NCBI RefSeq assembly: GCF_013408095.1 | Contig: NZ_JACBZF010000002.1 | Location: forward strand, 806,001 to 870,000 | Origin: Novosphingobium marinum | Lineage (GTDB): Bacteria > Pseudomonadota > Alphaproteobacteria > Sphingomonadales > Sphingomonadaceae | Length of the DNA stretch: 64,000 nucleotides | Direction: 5' to 3' | Shown here: positions 18,268 through 30,327 of the stretch, in pieces | Layout of the letters: every line of letters begins with the position of its first letter | Numbering within the stretch: the first letter of the stretch is position 1 | Translations under genes and position numbers: made by a program | The notes under the pieces: generated by a model | The model's database searches: none | The model's input: only the letters and a program-made list of their open reading frames with translations | What the model was told of the DNA's origin: nothing

Positions 18268-18618
18268 CTACTCCGGCCGGGTCCAGATCCACGGGCCGAC
18301 AAGGACGAGGATCGCTGCCGAGATCAGCACCCACGGCCAGCCGATGGTCAGCGCGGTGAAGCCGACGCCGATGGCCATCGCGGCGATTGCGGAAATCTTC
18401 GCCCTGCGGCCGATGGCGCGCCGGTCACGCCAGTCGCGCAGCGAGGCGCCGTAGCGCGGGTGCTCGTAGAGCCGCTGTGCAAGGTCGGGGCGGCTGCGCG
18501 CGAAGCAGAACGCGGCAAGAAGCAGGAACGGCACGGTCGGCACGATGGGCAGCGCCGCGCCGACAATGCCCAGCCCGACGAACAGGAGGCCGAGTGCGAA
18601 GAAGAAATGACGGCCCAC
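18268..18618 (-). CDS. YbaN-family inner-membrane protein (DUF454)
   Basis: A 116-residue membrane protein of the DUF454/YbaN family. It has an N-terminal hydrophobic pair ([16 protein letters not shown] and [21 protein letters not shown]), the family's conserved PxxPTxPFxxxAxxCFARS signature, then the basic RLYEHPRYG loop and two C-terminal helices (about 73-110). Function is unknown in E. coli too. It is followed 14 bases upstream by sufE on the same strand, so the two are probably co-transcribed. Confidence 0.88.
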   Translation of the reverse strand: MGRHFFFALGLLFVGLGIVGAALPIVPTVPFLLLAAFCFARSRPDLAQRLYEHPRYGASLRDWRDRRAIGRRAKISAIAAMAIGVGFTALTIGWPWVLISAAILVLVGPWIWTRPE

Positions 18619-18632
18619 CGGGGCTTGCGACG

Positions 18633-19043
18633 CTATTGCGCGGCGAAACGGGCGGCGGTTTCCCGGATCAGCGCGATCATGTTGGGCACGCCTTGCGTCC
18701 GGTTGGACGATAGCTGGTTCCTGAGGTCGAACGGTTCGAGCCGGGCGGCGATGTCGGTTTCGGCGACTTCGACGGCGGGCCGGTCCTGAACGGCGGACAG
18801 GACCAGCGCGACGATGCCCTTGGTGATCGCCGCGTTGCTGTCCGCCAGGAAGTGCAGTTGCCCGGCCCCGGTCTGCGTCGGGTAGACCCAGACGCTGGCC
18901 GAACAGCCGCGCACCTTGGTGGCATCGGTCTTGAGCGCATCGGGCATGTCGTCGAGCTCGCGCCCGAGTTCGATCAGCAGCCGGTAGCGCTCGTCGCCTT
19001 CGAGGAATTCGTATTCCTCGCGGATATCGTCGAGACTGCGCAT
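18633..19043 (-). CDS. sufE: SufE-family cysteine desulfuration protein
   Basis: A 136-residue SufE-like protein that accepts persulfide sulfur from a SufS-type cysteine desulfurase for Fe-S cluster assembly. The acceptor cysteine lies in VRGCSASVW (about residue 50), the family's most conserved segment. The N-terminal helix ([25 protein letters not shown]) and the C-terminal [13 protein letters not shown] helix also match. Start ATG 19043 removes 15 unconserved residues of a longer frame. No suf operon is nearby. Confidence 0.93.
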   Translation of the reverse strand: MRSLDDIREEYEFLEGDERYRLLIELGRELDDMPDALKTDATKVRGCSASVWVYPTQTGAGQLHFLADSNAAITKGIVALVLSAVQDRPAVEVAETDIAARLEPFDLRNQLSSNRTQGVPNMIALIRETAARFAAQ

Positions 19044-19116
19044 GGCGACGCGCTCTAGCCCATTCGCGGTGCGAGGCGAAAGCGGCAATTCGCCGGGGCG
19101 GGGACGGGCAAGAGGA

Positions 19117-19596
19117 TCAGGCCGGCGCGCGGTCGCCCAGCTTCTCGAAGGAGGCGGCCTCGCTTTCCTCGATCTGCTGGATCTCGATCACGTTGCCGTC
19201 GGGGTCCCAGCCGTAGACCGCCTTGATCGGGCCGAAATCGCAGGGTTCCTCGGCGGCAAAGCGCATTCCGGCAGCGCTGAGCCGGGCATATTCGGACGCG
19301 ATGTCCTGCACGTCGATGGCGAAGTGGGTGTAGCCCCTGTCGCAGGGCCGCAGCGCTTCCCCGTCGCGCGCCACGGGATTGGTGTACTCGAACAGTTCCA
19401 GGTAGACGTTGCCCGCCTTGAAGAAGACCTGCCGCGCCGCCGAATCGCGCAGTCCGATCGCACGGTCGGACGTCGGGTCGTTGGCCCATGCGTGCGGATC
19501 GCCGACCTGTTCGAAGCCGAGCGTGGTGCCGTAGAAGTGCTGCATCCGGTCGAAGTTGCCGGTGTTGAGCGCGATGTGGTGGATGCCTCGGATCAT
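19117..19596 (-). CDS. VOC-family (glyoxalase/dioxygenase fold) protein
   Basis: A 159-residue vicinal-oxygen-chelate protein. The paired beta-alpha-beta3 modules begin at IRGIHHIALNTGNFDRMQHFYGTTLGF and YTHFAIDVQDIASEYARL. Metal-ligand candidates are His6 in the first module, Glu in YLELFEY, His in YTHFAIDV and Glu in NVIEIQQ. VOC enzymes include glyoxalases, epimerases and extradiol dioxygenases, and the sequence does not settle which. ATG 19596 has GAGAGGAAA upstream. Confidence 0.85.
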   Translation of the reverse strand: MIRGIHHIALNTGNFDRMQHFYGTTLGFEQVGDPHAWANDPTSDRAIGLRDSAARQVFFKAGNVYLELFEYTNPVARDGEALRPCDRGYTHFAIDVQDIASEYARLSAAGMRFAAEEPCDFGPIKAVYGWDPDGNVIEIQQIEESEAASFEKLGDRAPA

Positions 19597-19781
19597 TGTC
19601 GTTTCCTCTCTGCGCCCGCCCGGTCCGGCGGGTTCGCCCGCGATCCTCTTGGCGAACCGGACGAAATGCAAGGCCGGGATCGGGCAGGGCATCTAAATAA
19701 ATCGGATAAAACAATGGCGAGAAGTTAATTGGCTGGCAACTAGATCGTTTTACTGACGAGCGCAGCATTGGGGAGACTGTT

Positions 19782-20117
19782 ATGTTCAAAGTTGCGCAAT
19801 ACTTCGTCAGGCACAAGGTACTGACGCTTGGCATCGTCGGCGTCGCGGCCTTCACGTTCATGGGCAACCAGCCCTCGGAGGAAGAGCAGAAGCCGGACAA
19901 CCCGTGGTCGAAGCAGTCGGTCTCGGTGGCATCGCTCGACAGCAAGAAGGACGACGACTCGATGCTCGGCCAGGTTACCGACAAGGCGATGGCCGTGGCC
20001 GGCGAATATCTCGGCGAGTCGGTCGGGATCGATCCGGTCGAGCTGAAGGACCAGACCGTCGGCAACTGGGACGGCGCCGCCTCCGCCTACGAGAAGGCGA
20101 ACAAGGGCGAACGCTGA
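19782..20117 (+). CDS. Hypothetical protein with an N-terminal membrane anchor
   Basis: A 111-residue protein of unknown family. Residues 12-27 (VLTLGIVGVAAFTFMG) form one membrane helix or uncleaved signal; the rest is acidic and soluble, ending YEKANKGER. It lies alone, downstream of an AT-richer promoter-like stretch (19690-19780) and convergent with the psp operon. The arrangement of one N-terminal helix and an acidic tail is like the small protein at 23805 on the other side of the phage-shock locus. Confidence 0.7.
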   Translation: MFKVAQYFVRHKVLTLGIVGVAAFTFMGNQPSEEEQKPDNPWSKQSVSVASLDSKKDDDSMLGQVTDKAMAVAGEYLGESVGIDPVELKDQTVGNWDGAASAYEKANKGER

Positions 20118-20168
20118 GCGGGCCGGAGCATGGCTCCGACCCGCTGATCTTGTGACGCCTAAGGGAGG

Positions 20169-20408
20169 TCAGTCGCGCAGCGACTCGATCTCCCTGGCGA
20201 TGTCGTGGGTCTGGCGCTCGTCGGTGGCGATGCGCTCGAGCACCGCGATCCGCTCGCGCAGCTTCTCGACCTCGCGCTCCAGTTCGGGGTCGGCGGAGTG
20301 GCTGATTGCCTTGCCGTCGCCCTGCTGGCCGCTGCGATACTTTTGCGCACGCAGCCAGGCGAAGGTGGCGATCGCGAAGATGACGACAACGGCGGTCCAG
20401 AAACTCAT
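20169..20408 (-). CDS. PspB-like phage-shock protein (third copy)
   Basis: A 79-residue protein with a membrane helix at the N-terminus (about 3-20) and a C-terminal coiled coil (LEREVEKLRERIAVLERIATDE). This architecture and the RERIxxLE..I core match PspB of E. coli, which helps PspC relieve PspA inhibition of PspF at the inner membrane. It ends EIESLRD, as do its two upstream paralogues (IDALRD, IEALRD). The start overlaps the previous gene by four bases (ATGA). Assignment as PspB-like is by pattern; function is inferred from the operon. Confidence 0.75.
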   Translation of the reverse strand: MSFWTAVVVIFAIATFAWLRAQKYRSGQQGDGKAISHSADPELEREVEKLRERIAVLERIATDERQTHDIAREIESLRD

Positions 20409-20740
20409 TGCTTCGTCATCTCCGCATCGGACGAATCGCGCAGGGCATCGATCTGGCGTGCCACGTCGAAGCCCTCGTCGGTGACGATGCGCTCGACCGT
20501 GGCCAGCCGGTCCTTCATCGAGGACAGTTCGGCCTGCAACTTGGCGTTTTCCTGCGTCAGCAACTGTATGCGCGCCTTCGCTTCCTGGTCGGTCTTGGGA
20601 TAGATCGGGGTGCCCCACGCGCTTTCGAGCGGGTAGCCGTGCCGCATCCGCAGCCAGGTCGTAGCAACCCAGCCTAGGGTGAGCAGCACGCCGATAACGA
20701 CGATTGCGGGCATGGCGACGTCGAAGGGAAAGTTGTCCAT
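20405..20740 (-). CDS. PspB-like phage-shock protein (second copy)
   Basis: A 111-residue PspB-like protein: a membrane helix (about 8-30, MPAIVVIGVLLTLGWVATTW), a basic spacer and a coiled coil (about 53-95) containing VERIVTDEGFDVARQIDALRD. That last segment is nearly shared with the first copy (LERIVTDKGYDVGLQIEALRD), showing descent by duplication. ATG 20740 (AGGTGG upstream) is preferred over GTG 20746. It lies 11 bases after the first copy and overlaps the third, so all three are one transcription unit with pspC and pspA. Confidence 0.75.
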   Translation of the reverse strand: MDNFPFDVAMPAIVVIGVLLTLGWVATTWLRMRHGYPLESAWGTPIYPKTDQEAKARIQLLTQENAKLQAELSSMKDRLATVERIVTDEGFDVARQIDALRDSSDAEMTKQ

Positions 20741-20751
20741 GTCCACCTGCC

Positions 20752-21048
20752 TCAGTTGACCGAGCGTTCGACGTTCTGCGCCGCGCTCTCGCGCAGTTCC
20801 TCGACCTTCTGCTGGTCGCGCAGGGCCTCGATCTGGAGGCCGACGTCATAGCCCTTGTCGGTGACGATGCGTTCGAGGACGCGGACGCGTTCCTCGAGCT
20901 CGGTGTTGTCGGACGCGTACTGTGCGGCCTTCTCGGCGGTTTCCTTCATGTGCATTTCGGCCATCCGGCTCTGATGCCGGGTCCAGATCCAGATGCCGCC
21001 GAGAATGAACGGGGCGAGCGGGATCATGAGGGCGAGTATGCCTTCCAT
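20752..21048 (-). CDS. PspB-like phage-shock protein (first copy)
   Basis: A 98-residue PspB-like protein, with an N-terminal membrane helix (about 3-22, LALMIPLAPFILGGIWIW), a short linker and a coiled coil (EERVRVLERIVTDKGYD) that aligns well with the PspB core. It starts 22 bases after pspC. Of the three tandem copies this one has the most PspB-like layout. PspB normally acts with PspC as the membrane sensor of envelope stress. Confidence 0.78.
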   Translation of the reverse strand: MEGILALMIPLAPFILGGIWIWTRHQSRMAEMHMKETAEKAAQYASDNTELEERVRVLERIVTDKGYDVGLQIEALRDQQKVEELRESAAQNVERSVN

Positions 21049-21070
21049 CTTGATTCTCCTCTCCGGCCGC

Positions 21071-21445
21071 TCAGCGCAGCCGGTCGATTTCCGCGGCGAG
21101 ACGCGAGTTGCTCGCCGAGTAGTGCGATTCCACGTTCGCAATGCGGCGGTCGATCTCGCTCAGGTCGCGGCGGACGCGGCCCGAGCGGGCTTCGCGGCGC
21201 CGGATCTTGCGGAGCAGCCGTTCCTCTTCCTCGTCGGAATAGAGGTAGGCGGGCTTCGAATCGGCCAGGATCGCGGTGACGATGTAGATCGGGATCGTGA
21301 TGAACGAGACGAACAGCGTCAGCATCACTGCCGCCACGCGAATCCAGATCGAATCGATCCCGGTGTAGTCGGCGAGTCCCGAGCACACCCCGAACAGCTT
21401 TCCGTCCGCCTTGTTCAGATAATAGCGATTGCCGTGCCTGTTCAC
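21071..21445 (-). CDS. pspC: Phage-shock protein C
   Basis: PspC, 124 residues. The PspC domain is clear at the N-terminus: YYLNKADGKLFGVCSGLADYTGIDSIWIRVA, followed by a transmembrane helix (about 38-60). The C-terminal part is a basic, coiled helix ending RLAAEIDRLR, which echoes the coiled coils of the three PspB-like genes downstream. PspC senses membrane stress and, with PspB, binds PspA to free PspF. It lies 112 bases after pspA and is probably in the same sigma-54 transcript. Confidence 0.93.
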   Translation of the reverse strand: MNRHGNRYYLNKADGKLFGVCSGLADYTGIDSIWIRVAAVMLTLFVSFITIPIYIVTAILADSKPAYLYSDEEEERLLRKIRRREARSGRVRRDLSEIDRRIANVESHYSASNSRLAAEIDRLR

Positions 21446-21557
21446 TTCGATGTCCCTTCCTTGACAGGTGTACCAGTTTCTTCGTCCGGACGGTTCGTCT
21501 GTTCGGCTCTCCCGCGACCGGACGGGGCGCGGGAGGCCTTGGGGGTCCGCTTGCGGA

Positions 21558-22286
21558 TCATTCGGCGGGCTTGGCCGCGTCCTGCGATCCGGCGTCGGCG
21601 GTCTTGGCGACCGGGGCGCTGTTACCCTTAACGCGCCGCTTCAATTCTTCCAGCTCGGCCTCGACCTTGTCTCCGTCCGCAAGCGCGGCGATTTCCTCGG
21701 CCAGGGTCGGCTGCTGCTTCTCCGCGATGCTCAGCGACTCGGCACGACCTTCCGCGTAATCGACCCGGCGTTCGAGCTGGTCGAAGCGGACCATCGCCTC
21801 GTCGACGCGCTCGCTCGACAGGAGTGTGCGCAGCTTAACCCGATTCTCGGCACTTTGCAGCCTCGCAGTGATCGAGGACTGGCGCGAGCGTGCTTCGCGC
21901 AGGCGCTGCTGAAGCTTCTCGATATCCTGCTCGTAGGCGCGGAGCGCATCGTCGAGCACATCGATCTCGGCATTGAGCTGGTCGGCCATGTCGCCGGCCT
22001 TCTTCTTTTCGAGCAGCGCGGCCCGGGCCAGGTCCTCGCGGTCCTTGCTGAGCGCGAGCTGCGCCTTGTCCGCCCAGTCTGCCTGCAGCTTTTCCAGCTT
22101 GGCGACATGGCGGCGCATTTCCTTCTGGTCCGCGATGGTGCGGGCGCTCGAGGAACGGACTTCGACGAGCGTCTCTTCCATCTCGAGGATGATCAGGCGG
22201 ATCATCTTCGCCGGGTCTTCTGCCTTGTCGAGCATGTCGTTGAAGTTGGCGGCGATGATGTCGCGAGTGCGGGAGAAAATGCCCAT
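21558..22286 (-). CDS. pspA: Phage-shock protein A
   Basis: PspA, 242 residues, an ESCRT-III-related membrane-stabilising protein that also inhibits PspF. The family N-terminus MGIFSRTRDIIAANFNDMLDKAEDP is intact (amphipathic helix plus conserved AEDP), followed by long coiled-coil helices to about residue 210 and a Pro/Ala tail. Start ATG 22286 has GGAG about nine bases upstream; a longer in-frame start at 22373 overlaps the preceding small ORF but would add 29 unconserved residues. It is the second gene of the psp operon. Confidence 0.96.
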   Translation of the reverse strand: MGIFSRTRDIIAANFNDMLDKAEDPAKMIRLIILEMEETLVEVRSSSARTIADQKEMRRHVAKLEKLQADWADKAQLALSKDREDLARAALLEKKKAGDMADQLNAEIDVLDDALRAYEQDIEKLQQRLREARSRQSSITARLQSAENRVKLRTLLSSERVDEAMVRFDQLERRVDYAEGRAESLSIAEKQQPTLAEEIAALADGDKVEAELEELKRRVKGNSAPVAKTADAGSQDAAKPAE

Positions 22287-22369
22287 CTTACGAACTCCGA
22301 TCTTGTGGTTCTTGACGGTGTAGGGAACGGGATTGCGGCGGATCGCCTCGATTTCTGCGTCGAGCCGGG

Positions 22370-22534
22370 TCATGCCAGTTCGATCTGGCAGGTCGGCGTC
22401 GCGGCAAATGCCTTGGCGGGGCCGAGGTGATCCGAAAGAACGACCAGGTTCAGCGCTACCATCGCCAGAATGCTGGCCACGATAGCCCAGTCGAGGTTGC
22501 TCCTTCCGGCTAGCGTTGTCTTGCGCAGTTGCAT
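22370..22534 (-). CDS. Small membrane protein, first gene of the psp operon
   Basis: A 54-residue ORF, too short for many gene callers. ATG 22534 has GAGGGA upstream and lies about 52 bases after the sigma-54 promoter, exactly where the first psp gene should start. The product has one membrane helix (about 14-33, LDWAIVASILAMVALNLVVL) and a short tail ending TCQIELA. I do not recognise the family. Promoter position, ribosome site and operon context support it as real; a role in the phage-shock response is inferred. Confidence 0.6.
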   Translation of the reverse strand: MQLRKTTLAGRSNLDWAIVASILAMVALNLVVLSDHLGPAKAFAATPTCQIELA

Positions 22535-22585
22535 GGTCCGTTTCCCTCACGATGTCAGTCTGGTGTGTCATTGCCACCCATACGT

Positions 22586-22601
22586 CGCAAAGGGCGTGCC
22601 A
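22586..22601 (-). promoter_or_regulatory. Sigma-54 promoter of the psp operon
   Basis: On the minus strand the sequence TGGCACG-CCCT-TTGCG (22601-22586) matches the sigma-54 -24/-12 consensus TGGCACG-N4-TTGCA almost perfectly. It points at the small ORF, pspA, pspC and pspB-like genes. The divergent pspF gene encodes the cognate sigma-54 activator, so the fit is strong. Confidence 0.88.
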
Positions 22602-22674
22602 AACCGAGAAAACGGCAGAAATCCGCCAAAAGTCCACAGTGCCGCGCAAAAAACACCTGACACATATTGCCAAG

Positions 22675-22692
22675 TAGTGGGAAATTACACTA
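22675..22692. promoter_or_regulatory. Candidate PspF binding site
   Basis: TAGTG (22675-22679) and CACTA (22688-22692) form a perfect inverted repeat with an eight-base spacer, about 75-100 bases upstream of the sigma-54 promoter and just before the pspF start. That is the usual distance for an enhancer of a sigma-54 activator, and it would also let PspF control its own gene. The sequence has not been compared with known sites. Confidence 0.4.
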
Positions 22693-22702
22693 ACTATTGG
22701 GA

Positions 22703-23737
<1,035 letters not shown>

Positions 23738-23804
23738 CGAAATATTCACCCCGATTGTGGACATACGGTGCCCGAATCCGGAACCGGTCGAAGGGGGACT
23801 GGCA

Positions 23805-24116
23805 ATGATGGGCTTTATCGGCAAGACCGTGGTCGTGATCGGGCTTTTCGTCCTGTTCGTCTTCATCTTCCACAATGTCGGCGAGGAAAGCGACGCCAGT
23901 AGCGAGCGATACGCGGCCGACTTCAACCGGACGCTTGCAGAGAGCCGCAATCGCGAACTCGAAACCGGGATCAACGCTCCGGGCGCTGCGAAGTGGAACG
24001 AGGACGGCAACGACTTCGACGATGCCAAACCCGTTCGCAAGAGCGACGACTGGGCATCGAGCCGCAACAACAGCGACTGGGACGGCGGTAGCAGCGACGA
24101 CTGGGCCGCGGACTGA
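23805..24116 (+). CDS. Small membrane-anchored acidic protein
   Basis: A 103-residue protein with an N-terminal membrane helix (about 6-23, KTVVVIGLFVLFVFIF) and an acidic, Asn/Ser/Asp/Trp-rich tail (SDDWASSRNNSDWDGGSSDDW). ATG 23805 or 23808 follows AGGGGGA. I do not know the family. It is 67 bases downstream of pspF and could be read from the same transcript, but a link to the stress response is not shown. Confidence 0.6.
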   Translation: MMGFIGKTVVVIGLFVLFVFIFHNVGEESDASSERYAADFNRTLAESRNRELETGINAPGAAKWNEDGNDFDDAKPVRKSDDWASSRNNSDWDGGSSDDWAAD

Positions 24117-24298
24117 AGAAGCCACGCCGGGCCGCGTCCCGCCACGGCGCGCAGCTGGCCGATTAGGGTTGCATTTCGCGCGCGACGCGCCTATTTCCCC
24201 GCACATACCGACATTGTAGCGACAATGCTTGGTGCTGGCGCCCTCGGGGGCCGGCCCGAACGGCGTTGATGCTCACGGTCGGCCCGAACGGAGAAGGC

Positions 24299-24871
24299 AT
24301 GGCGGATATCGCGCGCATTACCCAGATCGTCGAGCCCGAGGCGCAAGCGCTCGGCTTCGATCTCGTGCGCGTCGTCATGACGGGTTCCGAGGCGGGCGAC
24401 GGCGAACGTGCGCTGCAGGTCATGGCCGAGCGTCCCGAGACGGGACAGCTCGTGCTCGACGAATGCGCCGCGCTTTCGCGCCGCATCTCCGACCGGATCG
24501 ACGCGCTCGAGGAGCAGGGCGAAGTCCTCGTCGAGGGCGCCTACCACCTCGAGGTCAGTTCGCCCGGCATCGACAGGCCCTTGACCCGGCGCAAGGATTT
24601 CGAGGCGTGGACCGGGCACGAGGCGAAGGTCTCGCTCGCCGAGAAGGTCGACGGCCACCGCAACCTGCGCGGCGATCTCGTCGGCATCGAGGGCGAGGTA
24701 GTGACGATCGATGACCGCAAGGCGGGACGCATCTCGTTCCCGCTTTCGGCGATCCATTCGGCCAAGCTGGTCTTGACGGACCGGCTGATTGCCGCCACCC
24801 GCCCGCTCGACACCAGCGGCGCAGACGAATTCGAGGACGAAGCGGAAAGCTTCGAGAAACAGGAAGACTGA
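24299..24871 (+). CDS. rimP: Ribosome maturation factor RimP
   Basis: RimP, 190 residues, needed for maturation of the 30S ribosomal subunit. Conserved elements include the N-terminal IEPEAQALGFDLVRV-type strand region, CAALSRRISDRIDA, and YHLEVSSPGIDRPLTRRKDFEAWTG. ATG 24299 follows GGAGAAGG. It begins the classical rimP-nusA-infB operon; nusA starts five bases after its stop. The C-terminus is longer and more acidic than in E. coli. Confidence 0.95.
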   Translation: MADIARITQIVEPEAQALGFDLVRVVMTGSEAGDGERALQVMAERPETGQLVLDECAALSRRISDRIDALEEQGEVLVEGAYHLEVSSPGIDRPLTRRKDFEAWTGHEAKVSLAEKVDGHRNLRGDLVGIEGEVVTIDDRKAGRISFPLSAIHSAKLVLTDRLIAATRPLDTSGADEFEDEAESFEKQED

Positions 24872-24876
24872 CGACA

Positions 24877-26523
24877 ATGGCCAGTGCGATTTCCGCCAAC
24901 CGCGCCGAGCTGCTCGCGATCGCGAACTCGGTGGCTTCGGAGAAGATGATCGACAAGTCGATCGTCATCGAGGCGATGGAAGAGGCGATCCAGAAGTCCG
25001 CGCGCAATCGCTACGGCGCGGAAAACGACATTCGCGCCAAGCTCGATCCGCGCACCGGCGACCTGCGCCTGTGGCGCGTGGTCGAGGTGGTCGAGGAAGT
25101 TGAGGACTACTTCAAGCAGGTCGATCTCAAGCAGGCGCAGAAGCTGCAGGACGATGCCAAGCTGGGCGACTTCATCGTCGATCCGCTGCCGCCGGTCGAC
25201 CTCGGCCGTATCGACGCGCAGTCCGCCAAGCAGGTGATCTTCCAGAAGGTGCGCGATGCCGAGCGCGAGCGCCAGTACGAGGAATTCAAGGATCGCGCGG
25301 GCGAAGTCATCACCGGCGTGATCAAGTCGGTCGAGTTCGGCCACGTCATCGTCAACCTCGGCCGGGCCGAGGGCGTCATCCGCCGCGACCAGCAAATCCC
25401 CCGCGAAGCCGCCCGCGTCGGCGAGCGCATCCGCGCGCTGATCCTGAAGGTCGAGCGCCAGAACCGCGGCCCGCAGATCTTCCTCACCCGCGCGCACCCC
25501 GAGTTCATGAAGAAGCTTTTCGCGCAGGAAGTGCCCGAAATCTACGACGGCATCATCGAGATCAAGGCCGCCGCCCGCGATCCGGGCAGCCGCGCCAAGA
25601 TCGGCGTGATCAGCCACGACGGCTCGATCGACCCGGTCGGCGCCTGCGTCGGCATGAAGGGCAGCCGCGTCCAGGCCGTCGTGCAGGAACTGCAAGGCGA
25701 GAAGATCGACATCATCCCCTGGAGCGAGGACACCGCGACATTCGTCGTCAACGCGCTCCAGCCCGCCACCGTCAGCCGCGTCGTCATCGACGAGGAGGAA
25801 AGCCGCATCGAGGTTGTCGTGCCCGACGACCAGCTGTCGCTCGCCATCGGCCGCCGCGGCCAGAACGTGCGGCTTGCCAGCCAGCTCACCGGCTCGCAGA
25901 TCGATATCATGACCGAGCAGGAAGCGAGCGAGAAGCGCCAGCGCGAATTCGCCGAACGCTCGCGCATGTTCGAGGAGGAACTCGACGTCGACGAGACGCT
26001 CTCGCAGCTGCTCGTCGCCGAGGGTTTCACCGAGCTCGAGGAAGTCGCCTACATCGAGATGCAGGAACTCGCCGCGATCGAGGGCTTCGACGAGGAACTC
26101 GCCGAAGAGCTTCAGAATCGCGCGGTCGAAGCGCTCGAGCGGCGCGAGGAAGCCTATCGCGAGGAGCGCCGCGCGCTCGGCGTCGACGATGCCGTGGGCG
26201 AACTGCCGCACCTGACCGAGGCGATGCTCGTCACGCTCGGCAAGGCCGGCCTCAAGACGCTCGACGACGTCGCCGACCTCGCCACCGACGAACTCATCGC
26301 AAAGAAGCGCCCCGAGCAGCGTCGCCGCGACGGTTCCGGACCGCGCCGCCGTGAAGAGGACAAGGGCGGCGTGCTCGGCGAGTACGGCCTGAGCGAGGAA
26401 CAGGGCAACGAGATCATCATGGCCGCCCGCGCGCACTGGTTCGAGGACGAGGGATCGCCCGGGCCGGACGACGCGGACGCTGCCGCAACCGGGGAGGCCG
26501 CCGATGCGGAACCTTCCCAATGA
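24877..26523 (+). CDS. nusA: Transcription factor NusA
   Basis: NusA, 548 residues, which binds RNA polymerase and controls pausing, termination and antitermination. The N-terminal domain spans about 1-125, the S1 domain about 137-200 ([18 protein letters not shown]), and two KH domains about 205-350 ([34 protein letters not shown]). A C-terminal helical region and an acidic tail follow. It overlaps the next gene by 20 bases. In this window NusA is also relevant as a general factor for the predicted NasT antitermination. Confidence 0.97.
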   Translation: MASAISANRAELLAIANSVASEKMIDKSIVIEAMEEAIQKSARNRYGAENDIRAKLDPRTGDLRLWRVVEVVEEVEDYFKQVDLKQAQKLQDDAKLGDFIVDPLPPVDLGRIDAQSAKQVIFQKVRDAERERQYEEFKDRAGEVITGVIKSVEFGHVIVNLGRAEGVIRRDQQIPREAARVGERIRALILKVERQNRGPQIFLTRAHPEFMKKLFAQEVPEIYDGIIEIKAAARDPGSRAKIGVISHDGSIDPVGACVGMKGSRVQAVVQELQGEKIDIIPWSEDTATFVVNALQPATVSRVVIDEEESRIEVVVPDDQLSLAIGRRGQNVRLASQLTGSQIDIMTEQEASEKRQREFAERSRMFEEELDVDETLSQLLVAEGFTELEEVAYIEMQELAAIEGFDEELAEELQNRAVEALERREEAYREERRALGVDDAVGELPHLTEAMLVTLGKAGLKTLDDVADLATDELIAKKRPEQRRRDGSGPRRREEDKGGVLGEYGLSEEQGNEIIMAARAHWFEDEGSPGPDDADAAATGEAADAEPSQ

Positions 26524-27241
26524 GCGCCTGAGCGCCGACATCGATGAAACCGGACCGGAAAGGAAATGCATCCTTTCCGGGACGACCGAGCCACGCGACG
26601 CGCTCGTCCGCCTTGCGGTGTCCCCGCCGGGGCCGGACGGGCGATCCGATGTCCTGCCCGACGTGCGCGCGAAGGCGCCGGGTCGCGGGGCATGGATCGG
26701 CGTTTCGCGGGACGAGCTTGAAAAAGCGATCGCGAAGGGCAAGTTAAAGGGAGCTTTGGCGCGTGCCTTCCGGGGCGCGCCGCTTGTCGTACCCGAGGAC
26801 CTGCCCGAGCGGATCGAAAGCGCGCTGCAGCGGCTTCTTGCCGACCGGCTCGGTCTCGAGATGAAGTCCGGGAACCTGCTGGTCGGTTCGGACCGCATCG
26901 CCGAACAGGCGCGGGCGGGCCGCGTGGAATGGCTGGCCCATTCCTCGGATGCCAGTGCCGACGGTTCGCGAAAGCTCGACCAGGCCTGGCGCGTGGGAAC
27001 GGATTCGGAAGGCAGCGGCCTTGCGGGAACGGCCTTGCCACTGGACCGGGCGGCGCTGTCTGTGGCATTGGGCCGCGACAATGTCGTCCACCTGGCGTTG
27101 ACGGACAAGGCGGCGGCCCGACGGGTTGCCGTGCCGCTCCAGCGCCTGATGCGTTTCCTGGGGCGGACCGAAGCGAACGGAAATGATCCGGGCACCGTGC
27201 CGGCGCATGGCGCCGGGCACCTTGCCGCGACGACGAATTGA
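26504..27241 (+). CDS. YlxR/DUF448 RNA-binding protein
   Basis: A 245-residue protein with an N-terminal YlxR (DUF448) domain (about 18-105; RKCILSGTTEPRDALVRL and the GRGAWIGVS segment) and a C-terminal region resembling the L7Ae-like ribosomal fold (about 115-225). YlxR proteins are small nucleic-acid-binding factors of the nusA-infB operon; YlxR has been linked to RNase P and transcription in other bacteria. The alphaproteobacterial fused form matches this length. It overlaps nusA by 20 bases and ends 23 bases before the infB start. Confidence 0.88.
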   Translation: MRNLPNERLSADIDETGPERKCILSGTTEPRDALVRLAVSPPGPDGRSDVLPDVRAKAPGRGAWIGVSRDELEKAIAKGKLKGALARAFRGAPLVVPEDLPERIESALQRLLADRLGLEMKSGNLLVGSDRIAEQARAGRVEWLAHSSDASADGSRKLDQAWRVGTDSEGSGLAGTALPLDRAALSVALGRDNVVHLALTDKAAARRVAVPLQRLMRFLGRTEANGNDPGTVPAHGAGHLAATTN

Positions 27242-27264
27242 GATTGAAGGGCGAAAAGCGAAGT

Positions 27265-29862
<2,598 letters not shown>

Positions 29863-29901
29863 CTTCAGCCCCTTCCGCCCGCGGGAGGGGAAGGACCACG
29901 A

Positions 29902-30315
29902 ATGCCACGCCAGCAATTCACGCCAGAGCAGCATTCGGTTCGCCTGCTTAAGGTGGGCGAGCGCGTGCGCCACGTGCTTTCGGACATTTTCGCCCGGCAG
30001 CAGGTGCACGACGATGTGCTGACGGCGCATTCTGTCTCGGTCACCGAAGTGCGCATGACGCCGGACCTGCGGCAGGCGAAGGTCTACGTGAAGCCGCTGC
30101 TCGGCACCAACGAGGACGAGGTGGTCAGGGCATTGCGCCAGAACACTGCCTTTCTCCAGCGCGAGGTGGCCAGGCGCCTCGGCCTGAAGTTCGCTCCGAA
30201 GCTGCAGTTTCGCGCCGACGAGACGTTCGAGGAAGCGAGCCGGATCGACCGCCTGCTAGACGATCCGCGGGTGAAGCGCGATCTGGATGCGGACGAAGAG
30301 CGGGACGGGGACTGA
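29902..30315 (+). CDS. rbfA: Ribosome-binding factor A
   Basis: RbfA, 137 residues, a KH-fold protein needed for 30S maturation and cold adaptation. Conserved parts include [16 protein letters not shown] near the N-terminus, [17 protein letters not shown], and [27 protein letters not shown]. It starts 40 bases after infB in the standard operon order. The acidic C-terminal tail (DADEERDGD) is common in alphaproteobacteria. Confidence 0.96.
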   Translation: MPRQQFTPEQHSVRLLKVGERVRHVLSDIFARQQVHDDVLTAHSVSVTEVRMTPDLRQAKVYVKPLLGTNEDEVVRALRQNTAFLQREVARRLGLKFAPKLQFRADETFEEASRIDRLLDDPRVKRDLDADEERDGD

Positions 30316-30327
30316 TCCGGCCGCGCC

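Noticed and set aside
22287..22373. Longer pspA start overlapping the small ORF (ATGA)
   Set aside because: The extra 29 residues are not conserved in PspA, whose family start MGIFSRTRD has its own ribosome site.
24252..24292. Direct repeat of CGGCCCGAACGG upstream of rimP
   Set aside because: Two copies about 30 bases apart in GC-rich leader sequence; no symmetry or known regulator, so probably chance.
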